Below, piece after piece: positions 45,894 through 57,800 of a DNA stretch of 64,000 bases. A model generated the notes under the pieces. It worked only from the letters and a program-made list of their open reading frames with translations, had not been told where the DNA came from and did not search any database. The translations under genes and the position numbers were made by a program. This DNA comes from Novosphingobium sp. (lineage in GTDB: Bacteria > Pseudomonadota > Alphaproteobacteria > Sphingomonadales > Sphingomonadaceae), in the NCBI GenBank assembly GCA_017744735.1, contig JAGIAR010000003.1, positions 1 through 64,000 of the forward strand, given 5' to 3'. The first letter of the stretch is position 1, and every line of letters begins with the position of its first letter.

Positions 45894-46825
45894 GGTCTGC
45901 CTACTCGCTGGATTTCCCACTGGAGATCGACGCCCTGGCTTTCGCTCACGCGGCGGCGGACCTCTTCGCCCAGGCCTTCGATGTCGGCGCTGGTGGCGGT
46001 GCCGGTGTTGATCAGGAAATTGGTGTGCTTTTCGCTCACCTGCGCCCCGCCGATGGAGAGACCGCGGCAGCCGGCCGCGTCGACCAGTTGCCAAGCCTTC
46101 TTTCCGTCGGGGTTCTTGAAGGTCGAGCCGCCGGTCTTGCTGCGCAGCGGCTGCGATTCCTCGCGCGCGGCGGCGATCCGGTCCATCTCGGCGCCGATCG
46201 CGGCGGGATCGCCCGGGGTGCCGCGAAAGCGTGCGGAGACGACGGTCGCGCCCGGTGGCAGGGCCGAATGGCGATAGGTGTATTCGAGATCGGCGGCGGG
46301 GAGGTTGAGCGAGCTGCCGTCCGCCAGCACCACGTCGCAATCGACGAGGATATCCGCGACCTCGCGGCCGTAGGCGCCACCGTTCATCCGCACGAAGCCG
46401 CCGACCGTGCCTGGAATGCCGCGCAGGAATTCGAGCCCGGCGATCCCGTTGTCGCGCGCAGTGGAGGCCACGAGGATCCCGCTCGCTCCGCCGCCGCAGC
46501 GCAGGGTCGTGTCGTCCAGCTTCTCGACCTGGGCGAAGGGCTTGCCGAGGCGGATCACGATCCCCGGTACCCCGCCGTCGCGCACGATCAGGTTCGAGCC
46601 CAGGCCCAAGGCCATCACCGGCACGCGACCGTGGAGCTGGGTGAGGAAATGGGTGAGATCCTTGAGGTCGGCCGGCTCGAACAGCCAGTCGGCCGCCCCG
46701 CCCGCCTTGAACCACACCAGCGGCGCGAGCGGCGCGTCGGGCGTGAGCTTGCCGCGCACCTCGCGGACATTGAGCTTGGGCGCGACGGTGACTTCGTCGA
46801 TGTCCGAGAAGGGCGCGCGGTTCAT
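45890..46825 (-). CDS. murB: UDP-N-acetylenolpyruvoylglucosamine reductase
   Basis: 311 residues from ATG 46825, overlapping the murC stop as ATGA. FAD enzyme that reduces the enolpyruvyl group to form UDP-MurNAc. Motifs: [32 protein letters not shown] (FAD binding), [20 protein letters not shown] and the C-terminal [20 protein letters not shown]. The catalytic-residue region [15 protein letters not shown] is intact. It lacks the extra loop of E. coli MurB and so is the shorter type II form. Confidence 0.96.
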   Translation of the reverse strand: MNRAPFSDIDEVTVAPKLNVREVRGKLTPDAPLAPLVWFKAGGAADWLFEPADLKDLTHFLTQLHGRVPVMALGLGSNLIVRDGGVPGIVIRLGKPFAQVEKLDDTTLRCGGGASGILVASTARDNGIAGLEFLRGIPGTVGGFVRMNGGAYGREVADILVDCDVVLADGSSLNLPAADLEYTYRHSALPPGATVVSARFRGTPGDPAAIGAEMDRIAAAREESQPLRSKTGGSTFKNPDGKKAWQLVDAAGCRGLSIGGAQVSEKHTNFLINTGTATSADIEGLGEEVRRRVSESQGVDLQWEIQRVGRP

Positions 46826-48237
46826 GCCGCCTGCTCCCGCGCCTGGGCGATCGCCGGAGCGAGGCCGGCGGCCCATTTGGTGATGTCGCCCGCGCCCAGG
46901 CAGACCACCAGATCGCCGTCCTGCACGATCCCGGCAAGCGCCTCGGCCAGTTCGCCCGGCCCGGCGATCTCGCTCGCCGAACGATGGCCGCGATCCTTGA
47001 GGCCCTGCACCAGAACGCCGCTGTCGACCCCTTCGATCGGGCTCTCGCCCGCCGGATAGACCGGCGCGGCGAAGACCATGTCGGCATCGTTGAAGCAGGT
47101 CTGGAACTCTTCCATCAGATCGCGCAGGCGGGTGAACCGGTGCGGCTGGACCACTGCGATCACGCGGTTCCCGGCCGCCTCGCGCGCGGCGGAAAGCACC
47201 GCGCGGATTTCCACCGGATGGTGCGCGTAATCGTCGATCACCGTCGCGCCGGCAACTTGGCCCACGCGGGTGAAGCGGCGCTGTACCCCGGCGAACTTGG
47301 CGAAGCCGGTGCGGATCACTTCGTCCGGACATCCCATCTCGACCGCCACCGCGACGGCGGCCAGCGCATTCTGGACGTTGTGACGTCCGGGCATCGGGAG
47401 CTGGATGTTCTCGATCCGGCGCTGGCTGCCGTCGCGCTGGCGGATCACCGCGTCGAACAGATTGCCCCCGCCCTCGGGCCGGATCGCATCGCCGCGCACG
47501 TCGGCCTGGGCCGAGAAGCCATAGGTCTGCACCCGGCGGTCGCGGACCTTGCCGATGAGTTCCTGCACCACCGGATGATCGATGCACAGCACTGCGAGCC
47601 CGTAGAACGGCACGTTCTCGATGAATTCGACGAAGGCGTCCTTCACCGCGTCGAACGAACCGTAATGGTCGAGATGCTCGGGATCGATATTGGTGACGAC
47701 CGCAATGGTGCCGTCGAGCCGCAGGAAGCTGCCGTCGCTCTCGTCCGCCTCGACCACCATCCAGTCGCTGCCGCCGAGGCGGGCGTTGGAACCGTAGTTC
47801 TCGATGATCCCGCCGTTGATCACGGTGGGATCGATCCCGCCCGCATCGAGCAGCGCGGCGATCATGCTGGTGGTGGTGGTCTTGCCGTGGGTTCCGGCCA
47901 CCGCGACGGTCGACTTGAGCCGCATCAGTTCGGCCAGCATCTCCGCGCGGCGGACCACCGGCACGCGCGCTTCCAGCGCCGCGGCGACTTCGGGATTGGT
48001 GCGGCGCACCGCGGTAGAGGTCACCACCACTGCCGCGTCTCCGAGGTTCTCGGCTGCGTGGCCGATCATCACCTTGATCCCGCGTTTGCGCAGCCGTTCG
48101 ACCGAGGCGCTTTCGGAAATGTCCGAGCCCTGCACCGTATAGCCGAGGTTGTTCATCACCTCGGCGATGCCGGACATCCCGATCCCGCCGATGCCGACGA
48201 AATGGATCGTGCCGATATCGGTGCCGACGCCCTTCAT
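46822..48237 (-). CDS. murC: UDP-N-acetylmuramate-L-alanine ligase
   Basis: 471 residues from ATG 48237, overlapping the murG stop as ATGA. It adds L-alanine to UDP-MurNAc. Motifs: [16 protein letters not shown] at the N-terminus, the ATP loop [43 protein letters not shown] and the C-terminal [14 protein letters not shown]. The length matches the family. The reading frame is free of interruptions. Confidence 0.97.
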   Translation of the reverse strand: MKGVGTDIGTIHFVGIGGIGMSGIAEVMNNLGYTVQGSDISESASVERLRKRGIKVMIGHAAENLGDAAVVVTSTAVRRTNPEVAAALEARVPVVRRAEMLAELMRLKSTVAVAGTHGKTTTTSMIAALLDAGGIDPTVINGGIIENYGSNARLGGSDWMVVEADESDGSFLRLDGTIAVVTNIDPEHLDHYGSFDAVKDAFVEFIENVPFYGLAVLCIDHPVVQELIGKVRDRRVQTYGFSAQADVRGDAIRPEGGGNLFDAVIRQRDGSQRRIENIQLPMPGRHNVQNALAAVAVAVEMGCPDEVIRTGFAKFAGVQRRFTRVGQVAGATVIDDYAHHPVEIRAVLSAAREAAGNRVIAVVQPHRFTRLRDLMEEFQTCFNDADMVFAAPVYPAGESPIEGVDSGVLVQGLKDRGHRSASEIAGPGELAEALAGIVQDGDLVVCLGAGDITKWAAGLAPAIAQAREQAA

Positions 48238-49415
48238 GCCGCAACGTCCCTGGCCAGCGCGGTATCGCCCGGCACGATCGTCTCTCCGGCATTGACCCGG
48301 ATCACATCCATCAGCGGCACCCCGCCGAAGCCCTCGACCAGGTCGGCAAGGTCTTTCGCAGCATTGGGCCGCCCGCAGTTCCACGCCGCGTGCGCCGCAT
48401 TGGCCAGCGTCTCGGGATGCTGGGCCATCGCCTGGATCTGCTTGGCGAGTTCCTTTGCGGTGAAGGCCGGCTGGCGGATCGAGCGTGCGCCCCCGGCCTT
48501 GACCATCTCGCGGACATTGGCCGCCTGGTGATCGTCGGTCGCGATCGGCAGCGGCACCAGGATCGCCGGGCGCCCGACCGCGGTCAGCTCGGCGATGGTC
48601 GAGGCACCGGCCCGGCCGATGAACAGGTGCGCGTCGGCCAGGCGGATTTCCATATCCTCGAAATAGGTGCCGAGCTCGGCCGGGATGCCGTGGCTGGCGT
48701 AGCGCTCGCGCACCGCATCGATGTCTTCGGCGCGGCACTGCTGGGTGACCTGCAGGCGCGAGCGCAGCGCCGGCTGGAGCATCGCGAGCCCATCGGGCAC
48801 AACTTCCGACAGCACCCGCGCGCCCTGGCTGCCGCCGGTGACCAGCACCCGCAGCAGCCCGTCCTCGGTGAAGGCGGGATAGGGTTCGTCGCGCAAGGCG
48901 AGCACTTCGGCGCGCACCGGATTGCCGACCAGATGGACCTTGTCGAGCAGCTTGTCCTTGAGCCGCGCGACTTCGGGATAGGCGGTCGCGATCGCATCGA
49001 CCCGCCCGGCGAGCAGGCGGTTGACCCGCCCCAGCACCGCGTTCTGTTCGTGGAGCACGCTGGGGATCCGGGCCGAGGTCGCTGCCAGCAGCGCAGGCAG
49101 CGCCGGATAGCCGCCGAAGCCGACCACCGCGCTCGGCTCGAAGCTCTCGAACAGCCGCAAGGCCATGCGCCGGCCTTCGAGCACCGCCTTGATCCCGCCC
49201 GGCCACTTGAGCGGATTCTTGCCGAACCGCCCGGCCGGCAGGACATGCGCGGGAAGATAGTCGGGCTTGCCCGGGATCGCCGCGCCGCGCGCATCGGTGA
49301 CCAGGGCGACATGGTGCCCGCGCCGGTGCAGTTCGCTCGCCAGCGCGAAAGCCGGGATCAGATGCCCGCCGGTGCCTCCCGCCGCGAGCACGTAATGTCT
49401 GGTAGCGCCGCTCAT
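48234..49415 (-). CDS. murG: UDP-N-acetylglucosamine-MurNAc-(pentapeptide) pyrophosphoryl-undecaprenol GlcNAc transferase
   Basis: 393 residues from ATG 49415, overlapping the ftsW stop as ATGA. GT-B enzyme that makes lipid II at the inner face of the membrane. Motifs: [17 protein letters not shown] (first glycine-rich loop), [15 protein letters not shown] (second loop), [15 protein letters not shown] and the donor site [13 protein letters not shown] followed by [14 protein letters not shown]. Slightly longer than E. coli MurG because of the C-terminal tail. Confidence 0.97.
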   Translation of the reverse strand: MSGATRHYVLAAGGTGGHLIPAFALASELHRRGHHVALVTDARGAAIPGKPDYLPAHVLPAGRFGKNPLKWPGGIKAVLEGRRMALRLFESFEPSAVVGFGGYPALPALLAATSARIPSVLHEQNAVLGRVNRLLAGRVDAIATAYPEVARLKDKLLDKVHLVGNPVRAEVLALRDEPYPAFTEDGLLRVLVTGGSQGARVLSEVVPDGLAMLQPALRSRLQVTQQCRAEDIDAVRERYASHGIPAELGTYFEDMEIRLADAHLFIGRAGASTIAELTAVGRPAILVPLPIATDDHQAANVREMVKAGGARSIRQPAFTAKELAKQIQAMAQHPETLANAAHAAWNCGRPNAAKDLADLVEGFGGVPLMDVIRVNAGETIVPGDTALARDVAA

Positions 49416-50698
49416 GTCTTCGTCCTTTTCGGGCGCAAGCTGATCTTGCGCGCCGGCCGTCCGGTTTCCGGCCCGGGCAGGAATGCCAGCCAGTCGAACC
49501 CGTCGCGGCTTAGATACGGGTTGCGGCGGGTCAGCGCCAGCATCAGGCCCACGGTAAGGCACAGCGCGATGGTGGATGACCCACCATAGGACACCAGCGG
49601 CAGCGTCATCCCCTTGGACGGGAACAGCTGCAGGTTGACCAGCACGTTGATGAAGGCCTGCCCGCCGATCAGCGAGACCAGCCCGGCGGCGGAGAGGATC
49701 GTGAACAGGTTCTCCTCGTCCACCAGCCGCACCAGCACGCGGATCACGATCGCGAGATAGATCAGCACGATCAGCCCGCAGACCAGCAGGCCGAATTCCT
49801 CGCCGATCACCGAGAAGATATAGTCGGTATGGGCTTCGGGCAGCGAGTATTTGCGGATGCCCAGGCCGATGCCGGTGCCGGTCCAGCCCCCCGCCATCAG
49901 CGTGCGCCGCGCGAGATCGACCTGGTCGAAGGCGGTCCCGCCGCCGAGGAAGGCGTCGATCCGGTGACGGGCGTTGTCGTAGAGGAGATAGGTCGCGGCG
50001 AGCGCAGCCGAACCGGCAGCCGCCAGCAGGCCGATGCGCCTGAGGTCGATCCCCGACAGCAGCACCAGCACGAACCAGGTGCCGAGGTAGAGGATCGCCG
50101 AGCCGAAATCGGGCTGCGCCATCAGCAGGCCGGCGATCAGCAGCACCAGCCCGGTCGCGATGGAAATCACCGGCAGGCGCGGATCGCGCACCCGCCACGC
50201 CAGAATCCAGGCCATGGTGATCGCGAAGCCCGGCTTGAGGAATTCGGACGGCTGCAGCTTTATCCCGAGATTGAGCCAGCGCCGGGCACCGTTGACCTCG
50301 CCGCCGATCAGCGGAACCAGCATCAAACCGACCAGCATCGCGCCGCACAGCAGGATCGCACCGCGCCGGGCCCACTCCTTGGGCGCCATCGACACCCCCA
50401 GCATCACGGTGAGGCCCACGAGCTGGAACCGCAGGTGCATCCAGTAGAAATAGAGATCGTCGAGCTTGACCGCCGCGGTCGAGAGCCGCCGCGCGCTGGC
50501 CGGCGATGCGACCGCCACCGCCATCGTCCCGATCGCCATCAGGCTGAGGATCAGCGCGAGCAGCACCCGGTCGATCTCGCGCCACCAGATCCGCAGCTGG
50601 CTGCGCTTGTCGAGCCGCCGGCGCGGCTTCTGCAGCACCAGCGCGCTGCCGCCCGCGCGCGGGACATAAGGTTGCGGAATGGCGGGCGGCAGGCTCAT
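49412..50698 (-). CDS. ftsW: Septal peptidoglycan polymerase FtsW (SEDS family)
   Basis: 428 residues with about ten membrane helices, from ATG 50698, which overlaps the murD stop as ATGA. SEDS glycosyltransferase working with FtsI at the septum. Motifs: [20 protein letters not shown], including the conserved arginine and the PSE region, [17 protein letters not shown] with the catalytic aspartate of the family's large periplasmic loop, and [15 protein letters not shown] near the C-terminus. A basic N-terminal tail (about 40 residues) is cytoplasmic. RodA is excluded by context. Confidence 0.95.
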   Translation of the reverse strand: MSLPPAIPQPYVPRAGGSALVLQKPRRRLDKRSQLRIWWREIDRVLLALILSLMAIGTMAVAVASPASARRLSTAAVKLDDLYFYWMHLRFQLVGLTVMLGVSMAPKEWARRGAILLCGAMLVGLMLVPLIGGEVNGARRWLNLGIKLQPSEFLKPGFAITMAWILAWRVRDPRLPVISIATGLVLLIAGLLMAQPDFGSAILYLGTWFVLVLLSGIDLRRIGLLAAAGSAALAATYLLYDNARHRIDAFLGGGTAFDQVDLARRTLMAGGWTGTGIGLGIRKYSLPEAHTDYIFSVIGEEFGLLVCGLIVLIYLAIVIRVLVRLVDEENLFTILSAAGLVSLIGGQAFINVLVNLQLFPSKGMTLPLVSYGGSSTIALCLTVGLMLALTRRNPYLSRDGFDWLAFLPGPETGRPARKISLRPKRTKT

Positions 50699-52032
50699 GC
50701 GGCGGGCCTCGCATCGTCATCGCCGGTCAGCGCGCCGACGATCTCGCGAAAGGCGTCGCCGCGCATCTCGTAATCGCGGAACTGATCGAAGCTGGCGCAG
50801 GCCGGGCTGAACAGCACCACATCGCCGGGTTTCGCCGCGGCGATCGCCCGCGCAACCGCTTCGCTCAGCAGTTCGCAGCGTTCGACATGGGTTACGGAAT
50901 CGAGGATTTCGGCAAAACGCGGCCCGGCCTCGCCGATGGTGTAGGCGGCGGCGACGTTGTCGAAGAATTGCTCGCATTCGCCGAGGCCGTCGCCCTTGGG
51001 CAGCCCGCCCAGAATCCAGTGGAGGCGCTTCTCCGGAGCAGGCGGGAAGGCGGCGAGCGCAGGCGCGGTGGAGGCGGGGTTGGTCGCCTTGCTGTCGTTG
51101 ATGAACAGCACTCCGCCGAAGGTGCCCAGGCGTTCCATCCGGTGCGGCAGGCCTCTGAAGCTGGCCAGCCCCGCCAGTATCTGGTCGCGCGAAAGGCCAA
51201 GTTCCATCGCCAGCGCTGCCGCGATCGCGGCGTTCTGGAGGTTGTGCGGCCCCTGCAGCGACGGCCAGCCGGCCTGCTCGCCCACCCACTTGTCCGCCGC
51301 CATGCACACCGCCCGGCCATCCGTCCGCCGGGCGATTTCCCGGTCGCAGACAGCCCGGGTCGACTCGTCCTCGCAGCCGAACACCGCAAAGCGCTCGGGC
51401 CGCTGCAAGGCGAACAGCCGCGCCTTGGACTCCGCATAGGCCTCGAACCCGGCGTAGCGATCGAGGTGGTCGGGAGTGATGTTGGTCAGCGCGGCCGCTT
51501 CGCAATCGAGCGAAAAGGTCAGGTCGATCTGGTAGCTCGACAGTTCGAGCACATAGACCCCGCCTTCCGGCAGCGGCTTCTGCCCGAGGATCGGCAGGCC
51601 GATGTTGCCGCCCATCCGTGCCGGCACTCCCGCGCTCTCGAGCAAATGATGCACCAGCGCGGTGGTGGTCGACTTGCCATTGGTCCCGGTAATCCCGACC
51701 ACCTTGTGCGGCGGAAGATCGGGCCGCGCCTGCGCGAACAGTTCGATATCGCCGATCAGGGGCACGCCTGCGCCTTTGGCACGCTCGGCGATCGGATGGA
51801 CGTTGATCGGCACGCCGGGGGAAACCACCACCGCGTCGAAACCGCGAAGGTCGATTTCGAGCGGATCCGCCAGCTCGGCCCGGCCTTCCAGCACGGCGCG
51901 GGCATTGTCCTGCCGATCCCACGCAACCACCCGCGCCCCGCTCGCCAGCAGGCATTCCGCCGCGGCCAGACCCGAACGGGCGAGACCGAGGACGGCGTAA
52001 GTCTTGCCGGCGAAGTGGGGGGAGCGGATCAC
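50695..52032 (-). CDS. murD: UDP-N-acetylmuramoyl-L-alanine-D-glutamate ligase
   Basis: 445 residues from GTG 52032, overlapping the mraY stop as GTGA. It adds D-glutamate to the growing stem peptide. Motifs: [33 protein letters not shown], the ATP loop [44 protein letters not shown] and the C-terminal [20 protein letters not shown]. The GTG start places the conserved N-terminal [15 protein letters not shown] block where expected. Confidence 0.96.
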   Translation of the reverse strand: MIRSPHFAGKTYAVLGLARSGLAAAECLLASGARVVAWDRQDNARAVLEGRAELADPLEIDLRGFDAVVVSPGVPINVHPIAERAKGAGVPLIGDIELFAQARPDLPPHKVVGITGTNGKSTTTALVHHLLESAGVPARMGGNIGLPILGQKPLPEGGVYVLELSSYQIDLTFSLDCEAAALTNITPDHLDRYAGFEAYAESKARLFALQRPERFAVFGCEDESTRAVCDREIARRTDGRAVCMAADKWVGEQAGWPSLQGPHNLQNAAIAAALAMELGLSRDQILAGLASFRGLPHRMERLGTFGGVLFINDSKATNPASTAPALAAFPPAPEKRLHWILGGLPKGDGLGECEQFFDNVAAAYTIGEAGPRFAEILDSVTHVERCELLSEAVARAIAAAKPGDVVLFSPACASFDQFRDYEMRGDAFREIVGALTGDDDARPAA

Positions 52033-53105
52033 CTGAGCTTGAGCGTCGAGAGGCCCAGCAGCGCGAACACGATCGAGACGATCCAGAAGCGGATCACCAC
52101 GGTCGATTCCGGCCAGCCGAGCTGTTCGAAATGGTGGTGGATCGGGGCCATGCGGAACACCCGCTTGCCGGTACGCTTGAAGAAGAACACCTGAATGATG
52201 ACCGAGGCGGTTTCGAGCACGAACAGCCCGCCGATGATCAGCAGCACGATCTCGTGATGGCTCGCGACCGCGGTCGCGCCCAGCGCCCCGCCGAGCGCGA
52301 GACTGCCGGTATCGCCCATGAACACGGCTGCCGGCGGCGCGTTGAACCACAGGAAGGCGAGCCCCGCCCCCATGATCGCGGTGCAGAAGATCGCCAGCTC
52401 GCCCGCCCCCGGAACATGCGGAATGCCCAGGTAATGCGCATAGTCGACGCGGCCCGCGAGATAGCAGATGATCGCGAAGGTGCCCGCGGCGATGATCACC
52501 GGCATGGTCGCGAGCCCGTCGAGCCCGTCGGTCAGGTTCACCGCATTGCCGAAGCCGACGATCACCGTGGCCGCGAAGACATAGTAGAACGGCCCCAGCG
52601 GAATGCTGCGGCCCGAGAAGAACGGGACGTAGATGTTGGTCACCCCGACCTGGTCGACGATGATCCATGCCGCGATCCCGGCAACCACGAATTCGGCCAA
52701 CAGCCGCACCTTGCCCGAAACGCCCTTGTGGCTGCGCTTGGTGACCTTGTCGTAATCGTCGAGGAAGCCGATGAAGCCGAAGCCGACCGTCACCGCCATG
52801 CAGGCCCAGGCGAAGGGATTACGCAGGTCCATCCACAGGACCATCGAGATCAGCAGCGAGGTCAGGATCATCAGCCCGCCCATGGTCGGCGTGCCGGTCT
52901 TCGCCAGATGGGTCTTGGGCCCGTCGGCGCGGATCGGCTGGCCCTTGCCCTGGCGCACCCGCAGCATCGAGATGAATTTCGGGCCGATCAGCAGTCCGAT
53001 CAGCAGCGCGGTCATCAGCACCGCGCCCGCACGAAACGTCTGGTAGCGCACCAGATTGCCCAGCGGCCCCTCGAAGCCCAGCCAATGCGCGATAAGATAG
53101 ATCAT
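52029..53105 (-). CDS. mraY: Phospho-N-acetylmuramoyl-pentapeptide-transferase
   Basis: 358 residues with about ten membrane helices, from ATG 53105, overlapping the murF stop as ATGA. It transfers phospho-MurNAc-pentapeptide to undecaprenyl phosphate, forming lipid I. Motifs: [33 protein letters not shown] with the conserved aspartate pair, [27 protein letters not shown] and the cytoplasmic [15 protein letters not shown] histidine motif. The length and the C-terminal LGLSTLKLR are typical. Confidence 0.98.
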   Translation of the reverse strand: MIYLIAHWLGFEGPLGNLVRYQTFRAGAVLMTALLIGLLIGPKFISMLRVRQGKGQPIRADGPKTHLAKTGTPTMGGLMILTSLLISMVLWMDLRNPFAWACMAVTVGFGFIGFLDDYDKVTKRSHKGVSGKVRLLAEFVVAGIAAWIIVDQVGVTNIYVPFFSGRSIPLGPFYYVFAATVIVGFGNAVNLTDGLDGLATMPVIIAAGTFAIICYLAGRVDYAHYLGIPHVPGAGELAIFCTAIMGAGLAFLWFNAPPAAVFMGDTGSLALGGALGATAVASHHEIVLLIIGGLFVLETASVIIQVFFFKRTGKRVFRMAPIHHHFEQLGWPESTVVIRFWIVSIVFALLGLSTLKLR

Positions 53106-54589
53106 CGGCCTTCCTTGCGCCCATCCTTGCCTTGGGCGAAATGGGCGACAAGCCGCGCCAGTCCGACCGAATTCGATCCTTTCACGAGGATTGCGTCACC
53201 CCCCGACAGTCCGAATTCCTCCAGCACCGAGATCGCTTCCTCCGGATTTGCGCAATGGGCGAAGCGCGGGGCCTTGCCAAGCGCGAACCCCGCGCCTTTC
53301 CCCAATTCGCGCACCAATGCTTCCATTTCGGGACCGACCAGCACCGCGAAGTCGACATTGGCGGCGGCGAGCGGTTCGACCAGCGAGGCGTGGAACCCCG
53401 GGCCGAAGTCGCCCAGTTCCTTCATCGCTCCCAACACCGCGATCCGGCGCTTCGCTGGCGTGTGCCCCAGTTGCGCCAGGGTTGCCCGCATCGATGCGGG
53501 ATTGGCGTTGTAGCTTTCGTCGATCAGCAGCGCCTGCCCGCCGCGGACCGCGATCCGGTGCCGCGCGCCGCGCCCCTTGAGTCCGCCCATCTCCGCCAGC
53601 GCAAGGCCCGCGGCGCCGAGATCGCCGCCGGCGGCACGCACCGCCGCCAGCACGCACAGCGAATTGGCGATCCAATGGCCGCCGGGCTCGGCCACCGTGT
53701 AGCACAGCCGCCGGTCGCCGAGGTCGGCGGTGACGAGCGAGCTGCCGTTGTCGTGCGGGATCGCGTCGAGCAGGCGGACATTCGCATGCGGAGCGCTGCC
53801 GAAACTGACGATCTTCGCGCCGGCCTGCATCGCGGCCGCTTCCAGCCGGCGGAAATGCGGACTGTCCGCCGGGATCACAGCGGTGCCGCCCGGCTCGAGG
53901 CCGAGGAAAATCTCCGCCTTGGCGTCGGCGATCGCCTCTTCGCTGCCGAGCATCTCGATATGCGCCGGCGCGATAGTGGTGATCACCGCGACATGCGGGC
54001 GGACGAAGCCGGTGAGAAATTCGATCTCGCCCGCATGGTTCATGCCCATCTCGAAAATGCCGAACTTGCTGCGCGCGCTCATCCGCGCGAGGCTGAGCGG
54101 AACCCCGACATGGTTGTTGTAGCTGCGCACCGAGCGATGCGCCGCCCCGCGGCTGGAACGATCGAGCGCGGCGAAGATCGCCTCCTTGACCCCGGTCTTG
54201 CCGACCGAGCCGGTAACGCCAACCACCTTGCCCGCGATCCGCGCGCGCGCCGCCCGGGCCAGCGCCTCAAGTGCGCTTGAGGTATTCTCGACCAGGATAT
54301 GCGGCCGGTCGATCGGCCGGTCGACCACCGCCGCGGCGGCGCCGTTGGCAAAGGCCTTGTCGAGAAAGGCGTGCCCGTCGCTCGCCTCGCCCTTGAGCGC
54401 GAAGAACAGATCGCCTTCGACCACGTCGCGGCTGTCGATCTCGACGCCCGAGACCTGGAACTGGCCGGAGGGCTTGCCCCCGGTCGCGACCGCGATCGAA
54501 ACCGCGTCCCACAGGGCCAGCGGAAGCGCGTCGGAGGTCTGGGGCAGCCAGGCCAAAGGCAGCGGCAGGGATTGGGGAAGCGAGGCCAT
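53102..54589 (-). CDS. murF: UDP-N-acetylmuramoyl-tripeptide-D-alanyl-D-alanine ligase
   Basis: 495 residues from ATG 54589, which overlaps the murE stop by one base (TGATG); in-frame starts further upstream lie inside murE. It adds D-Ala-D-Ala to the tripeptide. Motifs: [22 protein letters not shown] loop [44 protein letters not shown] and [12 protein letters not shown]. The ATP loop here reads [10 protein letters not shown]; the G-x-x-G-K-T core is intact. A short N-terminal Leu/Pro-rich stretch precedes the first domain. Confidence 0.96.
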   Translation of the reverse strand: MASLPQSLPLPLAWLPQTSDALPLALWDAVSIAVATGGKPSGQFQVSGVEIDSRDVVEGDLFFALKGEASDGHAFLDKAFANGAAAAVVDRPIDRPHILVENTSSALEALARAARARIAGKVVGVTGSVGKTGVKEAIFAALDRSSRGAAHRSVRSYNNHVGVPLSLARMSARSKFGIFEMGMNHAGEIEFLTGFVRPHVAVITTIAPAHIEMLGSEEAIADAKAEIFLGLEPGGTAVIPADSPHFRRLEAAAMQAGAKIVSFGSAPHANVRLLDAIPHDNGSSLVTADLGDRRLCYTVAEPGGHWIANSLCVLAAVRAAGGDLGAAGLALAEMGGLKGRGARHRIAVRGGQALLIDESYNANPASMRATLAQLGHTPAKRRIAVLGAMKELGDFGPGFHASLVEPLAAANVDFAVLVGPEMEALVRELGKGAGFALGKAPRFAHCANPEEAISVLEEFGLSGGDAILVKGSNSVGLARLVAHFAQGKDGRKEGR

Positions 54590-56079
54590 CAGGCGAAGCT
54601 CCCCTGCGGGGCGGCGCATTCGCGCGCCACCGCCACGTCGTCGAAAGGTAGGATCGTCATGGTGTCTCCCGCACCGATAATCTGCCCCTGCTCGTGGCCC
54701 TTGCCAGCGATCAGCACGATGTCGCCCTCACCCGCCTCGGCGATCGCGGCAGCGATCGCGGCGTGCCGGTCGCCGATCTCGCGCGCGCCGCGGGCACCGC
54801 TGTTCGCGCCCTGCAGCACCATCGCGCGGATCGCCGCCGGGTCTTCGCCGCGGGGATTGTCGTCGGTGACGATCACCACGTCGGAATGCGCAACCGCGGC
54901 CTTGCCCATCTCCGCGCGCTTGCCCCGGTCGCGGTCGCCGCCCGCGCCGAACACGGTGATCAGCCTGCCGCCCCGCCCTTCGGCCACATGCGGGCGGAGT
55001 GCGGCCATGGCAGCCTCGAGCGCGTCGGGGGTGTGCGCGTAATCGACATAGACCGGTGCCCCGGCGGCGGTGATCGCTGCGCGTTCGAGCCGTCCGCGCA
55101 CCGGCTGCAACCGGCCGAGCGCGTCGAACGTCGCCGCCGGATCGCTGCCCGTCGCGATCGCCAGCCCCGCCGCGACCAGCGCGTTGGCGGCCTGATAGGC
55201 GCCGATCAGCGGCAGCTTCACCTTCACCGGCGAGTCTTCGAACGAGAGTGTCAGCTCCTGCCCGAGCTGGCCCGGCGTGCGGCCGAGGAGACGGATCGCC
55301 GAGCCTTGCTCGCCCACGGTGAACAGCTTGAGGCCGCGCGCCCGCGCGTGTTCCCAAGCACGGCCCGACCACTCGTCGTCGGCCCAGATCACCGCTGCGC
55401 CGCCGTCGACCACGACCTCGTCGAACAGCCGCATCTTGGCTGCGAAATAGTCGTCCATGTCCTTGTGGTAATCGAGATGGTCGCGGCTCAGATTGGTGAA
55501 AGCCCCGGCCGCGACGGGCAGGCCCTCGTTACGGAACTGCGAGAGTCCGTGGCTCGACGCCTCATAGGCGACATGGGTCACGCCTTCCTGCGCGAGCCCG
55601 TGCATGTTTGCGAGGAAGGTGACGATATCGGGCGTGGTCAGCCCCGTCGAGACGCTCTCGTCGGGCGTGGTCACCCCCAGCGTGCCGATCGACGCCGCGC
55701 GCTCGCCTGCCATCCGCCACAGCTGGCGCGTCATCTCGACGGTGGAGGTCTTGCCGTTGGTGCCGGTGACCGCGACGATCGTCTGCGGCACCGGGAGAAA
55801 GAACTGCGCGGCCAGTTGCGCGAAGGTGCGCCGCGGCTCGGCCGAGGAGAAATGTGCCGCGCCTTCTACCCTGACTTCGGGAGCGGCGACCACCGCCACC
55901 GCTCCGGCGGCGATGGCGGCGGGAATGAAGTCCTCGCCGTTGAACTTGGCCCCCCGGAACGCGCCGAAAACGGTGCCGGGCGCGACCTTGCGGTGATCGA
56001 TCGCAAAGCCGGTCACGATGGCTTCGGCATTGCCGGGGGCCGCCAGGCCCGCCGCTTCGGCCAGCCTGCCCAGCTTCAT
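54589..56079 (-). CDS. murE: UDP-N-acetylmuramoyl-L-alanyl-D-glutamate-2,6-diaminopimelate ligase
   Basis: 496 residues from ATG 56079, overlapping the ftsI stop as ATGA. Motifs: FAIDHRKVAPGTVFGAFRG, ATP loop VTGTNGKTSTVEMTRQ, YEASSHGLSQFR, NLSRDHLDYHKDMDDYFAAK and VYVDYAHTPDALEAA. The DDNPRGEDP segment carries the DNPR motif that recognises meso-diaminopimelate, so the peptidoglycan is of the usual Gram-negative type. The reading frame is complete. Confidence 0.97.
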   Translation of the reverse strand: MKLGRLAEAAGLAAPGNAEAIVTGFAIDHRKVAPGTVFGAFRGAKFNGEDFIPAAIAAGAVAVVAAPEVRVEGAAHFSSAEPRRTFAQLAAQFFLPVPQTIVAVTGTNGKTSTVEMTRQLWRMAGERAASIGTLGVTTPDESVSTGLTTPDIVTFLANMHGLAQEGVTHVAYEASSHGLSQFRNEGLPVAAGAFTNLSRDHLDYHKDMDDYFAAKMRLFDEVVVDGGAAVIWADDEWSGRAWEHARARGLKLFTVGEQGSAIRLLGRTPGQLGQELTLSFEDSPVKVKLPLIGAYQAANALVAAGLAIATGSDPAATFDALGRLQPVRGRLERAAITAAGAPVYVDYAHTPDALEAAMAALRPHVAEGRGGRLITVFGAGGDRDRGKRAEMGKAAVAHSDVVIVTDDNPRGEDPAAIRAMVLQGANSGARGAREIGDRHAAIAAAIAEAGEGDIVLIAGKGHEQGQIIGAGDTMTILPFDDVAVARECAAPQGSFA

Positions 56080-57800
56080 TGCGCATCGCTCCCGCCCACC
56101 AGCGGCGCGAGATCGGAGAGGTCGATATCGTGCCGGTCGTCGGGCATCACGCCGAGCAGCGGGCCGATCCGCGGGACCAGCCGGCCGACGATCGGGGCGG
56201 CGTTCCACGCGGCAGTGCGCTGGAACGAGCTGGCGGCGGTGCCCTGCGGCTCGTCGAGCATCGCGATCACGACATAGCGCGGACGGTCCATCGGGAAGGC
56301 CGAGGCGAAGGTCGCGATGACCGAATGCCGGCGATAGCCGCCGGCCCCGGGCTTCTCGGCACTGCCGGTCTTGCCGCCGACCCGGAAGCCCGGCGCGTCG
56401 GCCTTCTTGCCGGTGCCGTACAGCGCGATCATCCGCAGCAGCTGATTCATCCGCGCGCTGGTAGAGGCCTTGAACACCCGGTGGCCCGGCGCCGCATGCC
56501 CCGGCTCGACCTTGAGCAGGGTCGATGGCCGCCAGATGCCGCCGTTGACCAGCGCGGCATAGGCCGAGGCCAGATGCAGCGGGGTAACCGCGACGCCGTG
56601 GCCGTAGCCGACCGTCATCGTCCGCAGACGCGGCCAGGTGCCGCTGGTCCAGATCGGAAACCCCCGCGCGGGCAGCTCGATATAGGGCCGCTCGTTGAAA
56701 TGCAGGCTGGCCATCGCGGCCTTCATCCGCACCGGACCGAGCTCGTCCGCGATCTGCGCGGCGACGATGTTCGAGGAGTGGATCAGCATCTCGGGGACGT
56801 TGAGCGAGGATCCTAGATCTTCATCGTCGTGAATCGTGAAACCGGCAACATGCAGCTGCGCCGCCGGATAGCGGCGCGCAAGGTTGTTGACCACTCCCGC
56901 GTCGATCGCGGCGGCGACGGTCAGCGGCTTGAAGGTCGAGCCGAGTTCGTACACCTGGTTGGTCACCCGGTTGAACATGTTGGCTTCGCCCGCCGCGTCG
57001 ATCTTGTTCGGGTCGAATTCGGGCAGCGAGGCGAGCGCGAGCACTTCGCCCGTATCGACGTCGAGCACGATGCCCGCCGCGCCCTTGGCATCGACCGACA
57101 GCATGCCGCGGCGCAATTCGTCCTCCAGCGCGCCCTGCACCCGGCTGTCGATCGACAGCGCGACCGGCCGGCTGCGGGTGGCGGGATCGAGCAATTGCTT
57201 GTCGAGCACGGCCTCCATGCCGACCCGGCCGTGCCCGTCCGAAGCGACATAGCCGAGCACATGCGCGGCCATCGAGCCTTGCGGATAGTGGCGGTCGGTC
57301 TCGCGCGGGACTTCCAGCGCGACCTCGCCGATCGCCTGCACCCGGTTCGCCTCTTCCGGCAGCACCCGGCGGCGCAGATAGCCGGCCTTGCCGTCCGCCA
57401 GGCGCCCGGCCAGCCAGCGGACGTCCATGTCGGGGAAGATCCGGACCAGTTCGCGCGCGACTTCGGCGGGCGACTTGACCAGCGGCGAACCGCCGTCGCC
57501 CAACGCCCCGGGATTGTACCACAGTGCATAGGCGGGGAAGGCGCGCGCGAGCGGCACGCCGTTGCGATCGGTGATCTCGCCGCGCTCCGGCAGCAGCGCC
57601 TCGGCCATCGATTCCCGCGAAGGGCCCGGCTGGACCACGCCGATCCAGGCGATCCGCAGCAGCGCGATGCAGGCGAGCAGGGTGAACAACCCCATCACGA
57701 TCAGCACCCGCAGCCGGGCGGTGAAGAGCGAGCGCTGGCGGGTGTTGACCAGTTCGACACGGCCGCTGGAGATCGCCGTGCTGAAGGTGAGCGCGTTCAC
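56076..57800 (-). CDS. ftsI: Septal peptidoglycan transpeptidase FtsI (PBP3)
   Basis: 574 residues from GTG 57800, overlapping the ftsL stop as GTGA. A basic N-terminus and one membrane helix (about 31-54) lead to the PBP dimerisation domain (about 65-215) and the transpeptidase domain (about 240-540). Catalytic motifs: STFK (S288, K291), SSN in MLIHSSNIVAAQ and KTG in RVGGKTGSAEKPG. The enzyme crosslinks septal peptidoglycan with FtsW. It lacks any obvious PASTA domain, and the C-terminal tail is short. Confidence 0.96.
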   Translation of the reverse strand: MNALTFSTAISSGRVELVNTRQRSLFTARLRVLIVMGLFTLLACIALLRIAWIGVVQPGPSRESMAEALLPERGEITDRNGVPLARAFPAYALWYNPGALGDGGSPLVKSPAEVARELVRIFPDMDVRWLAGRLADGKAGYLRRRVLPEEANRVQAIGEVALEVPRETDRHYPQGSMAAHVLGYVASDGHGRVGMEAVLDKQLLDPATRSRPVALSIDSRVQGALEDELRRGMLSVDAKGAAGIVLDVDTGEVLALASLPEFDPNKIDAAGEANMFNRVTNQVYELGSTFKPLTVAAAIDAGVVNNLARRYPAAQLHVAGFTIHDDEDLGSSLNVPEMLIHSSNIVAAQIADELGPVRMKAAMASLHFNERPYIELPARGFPIWTSGTWPRLRTMTVGYGHGVAVTPLHLASAYAALVNGGIWRPSTLLKVEPGHAAPGHRVFKASTSARMNQLLRMIALYGTGKKADAPGFRVGGKTGSAEKPGAGGYRRHSVIATFASAFPMDRPRYVVIAMLDEPQGTAASSFQRTAAWNAAPIVGRLVPRIGPLLGVMPDDRHDIDLSDLAPLVGGSDAQ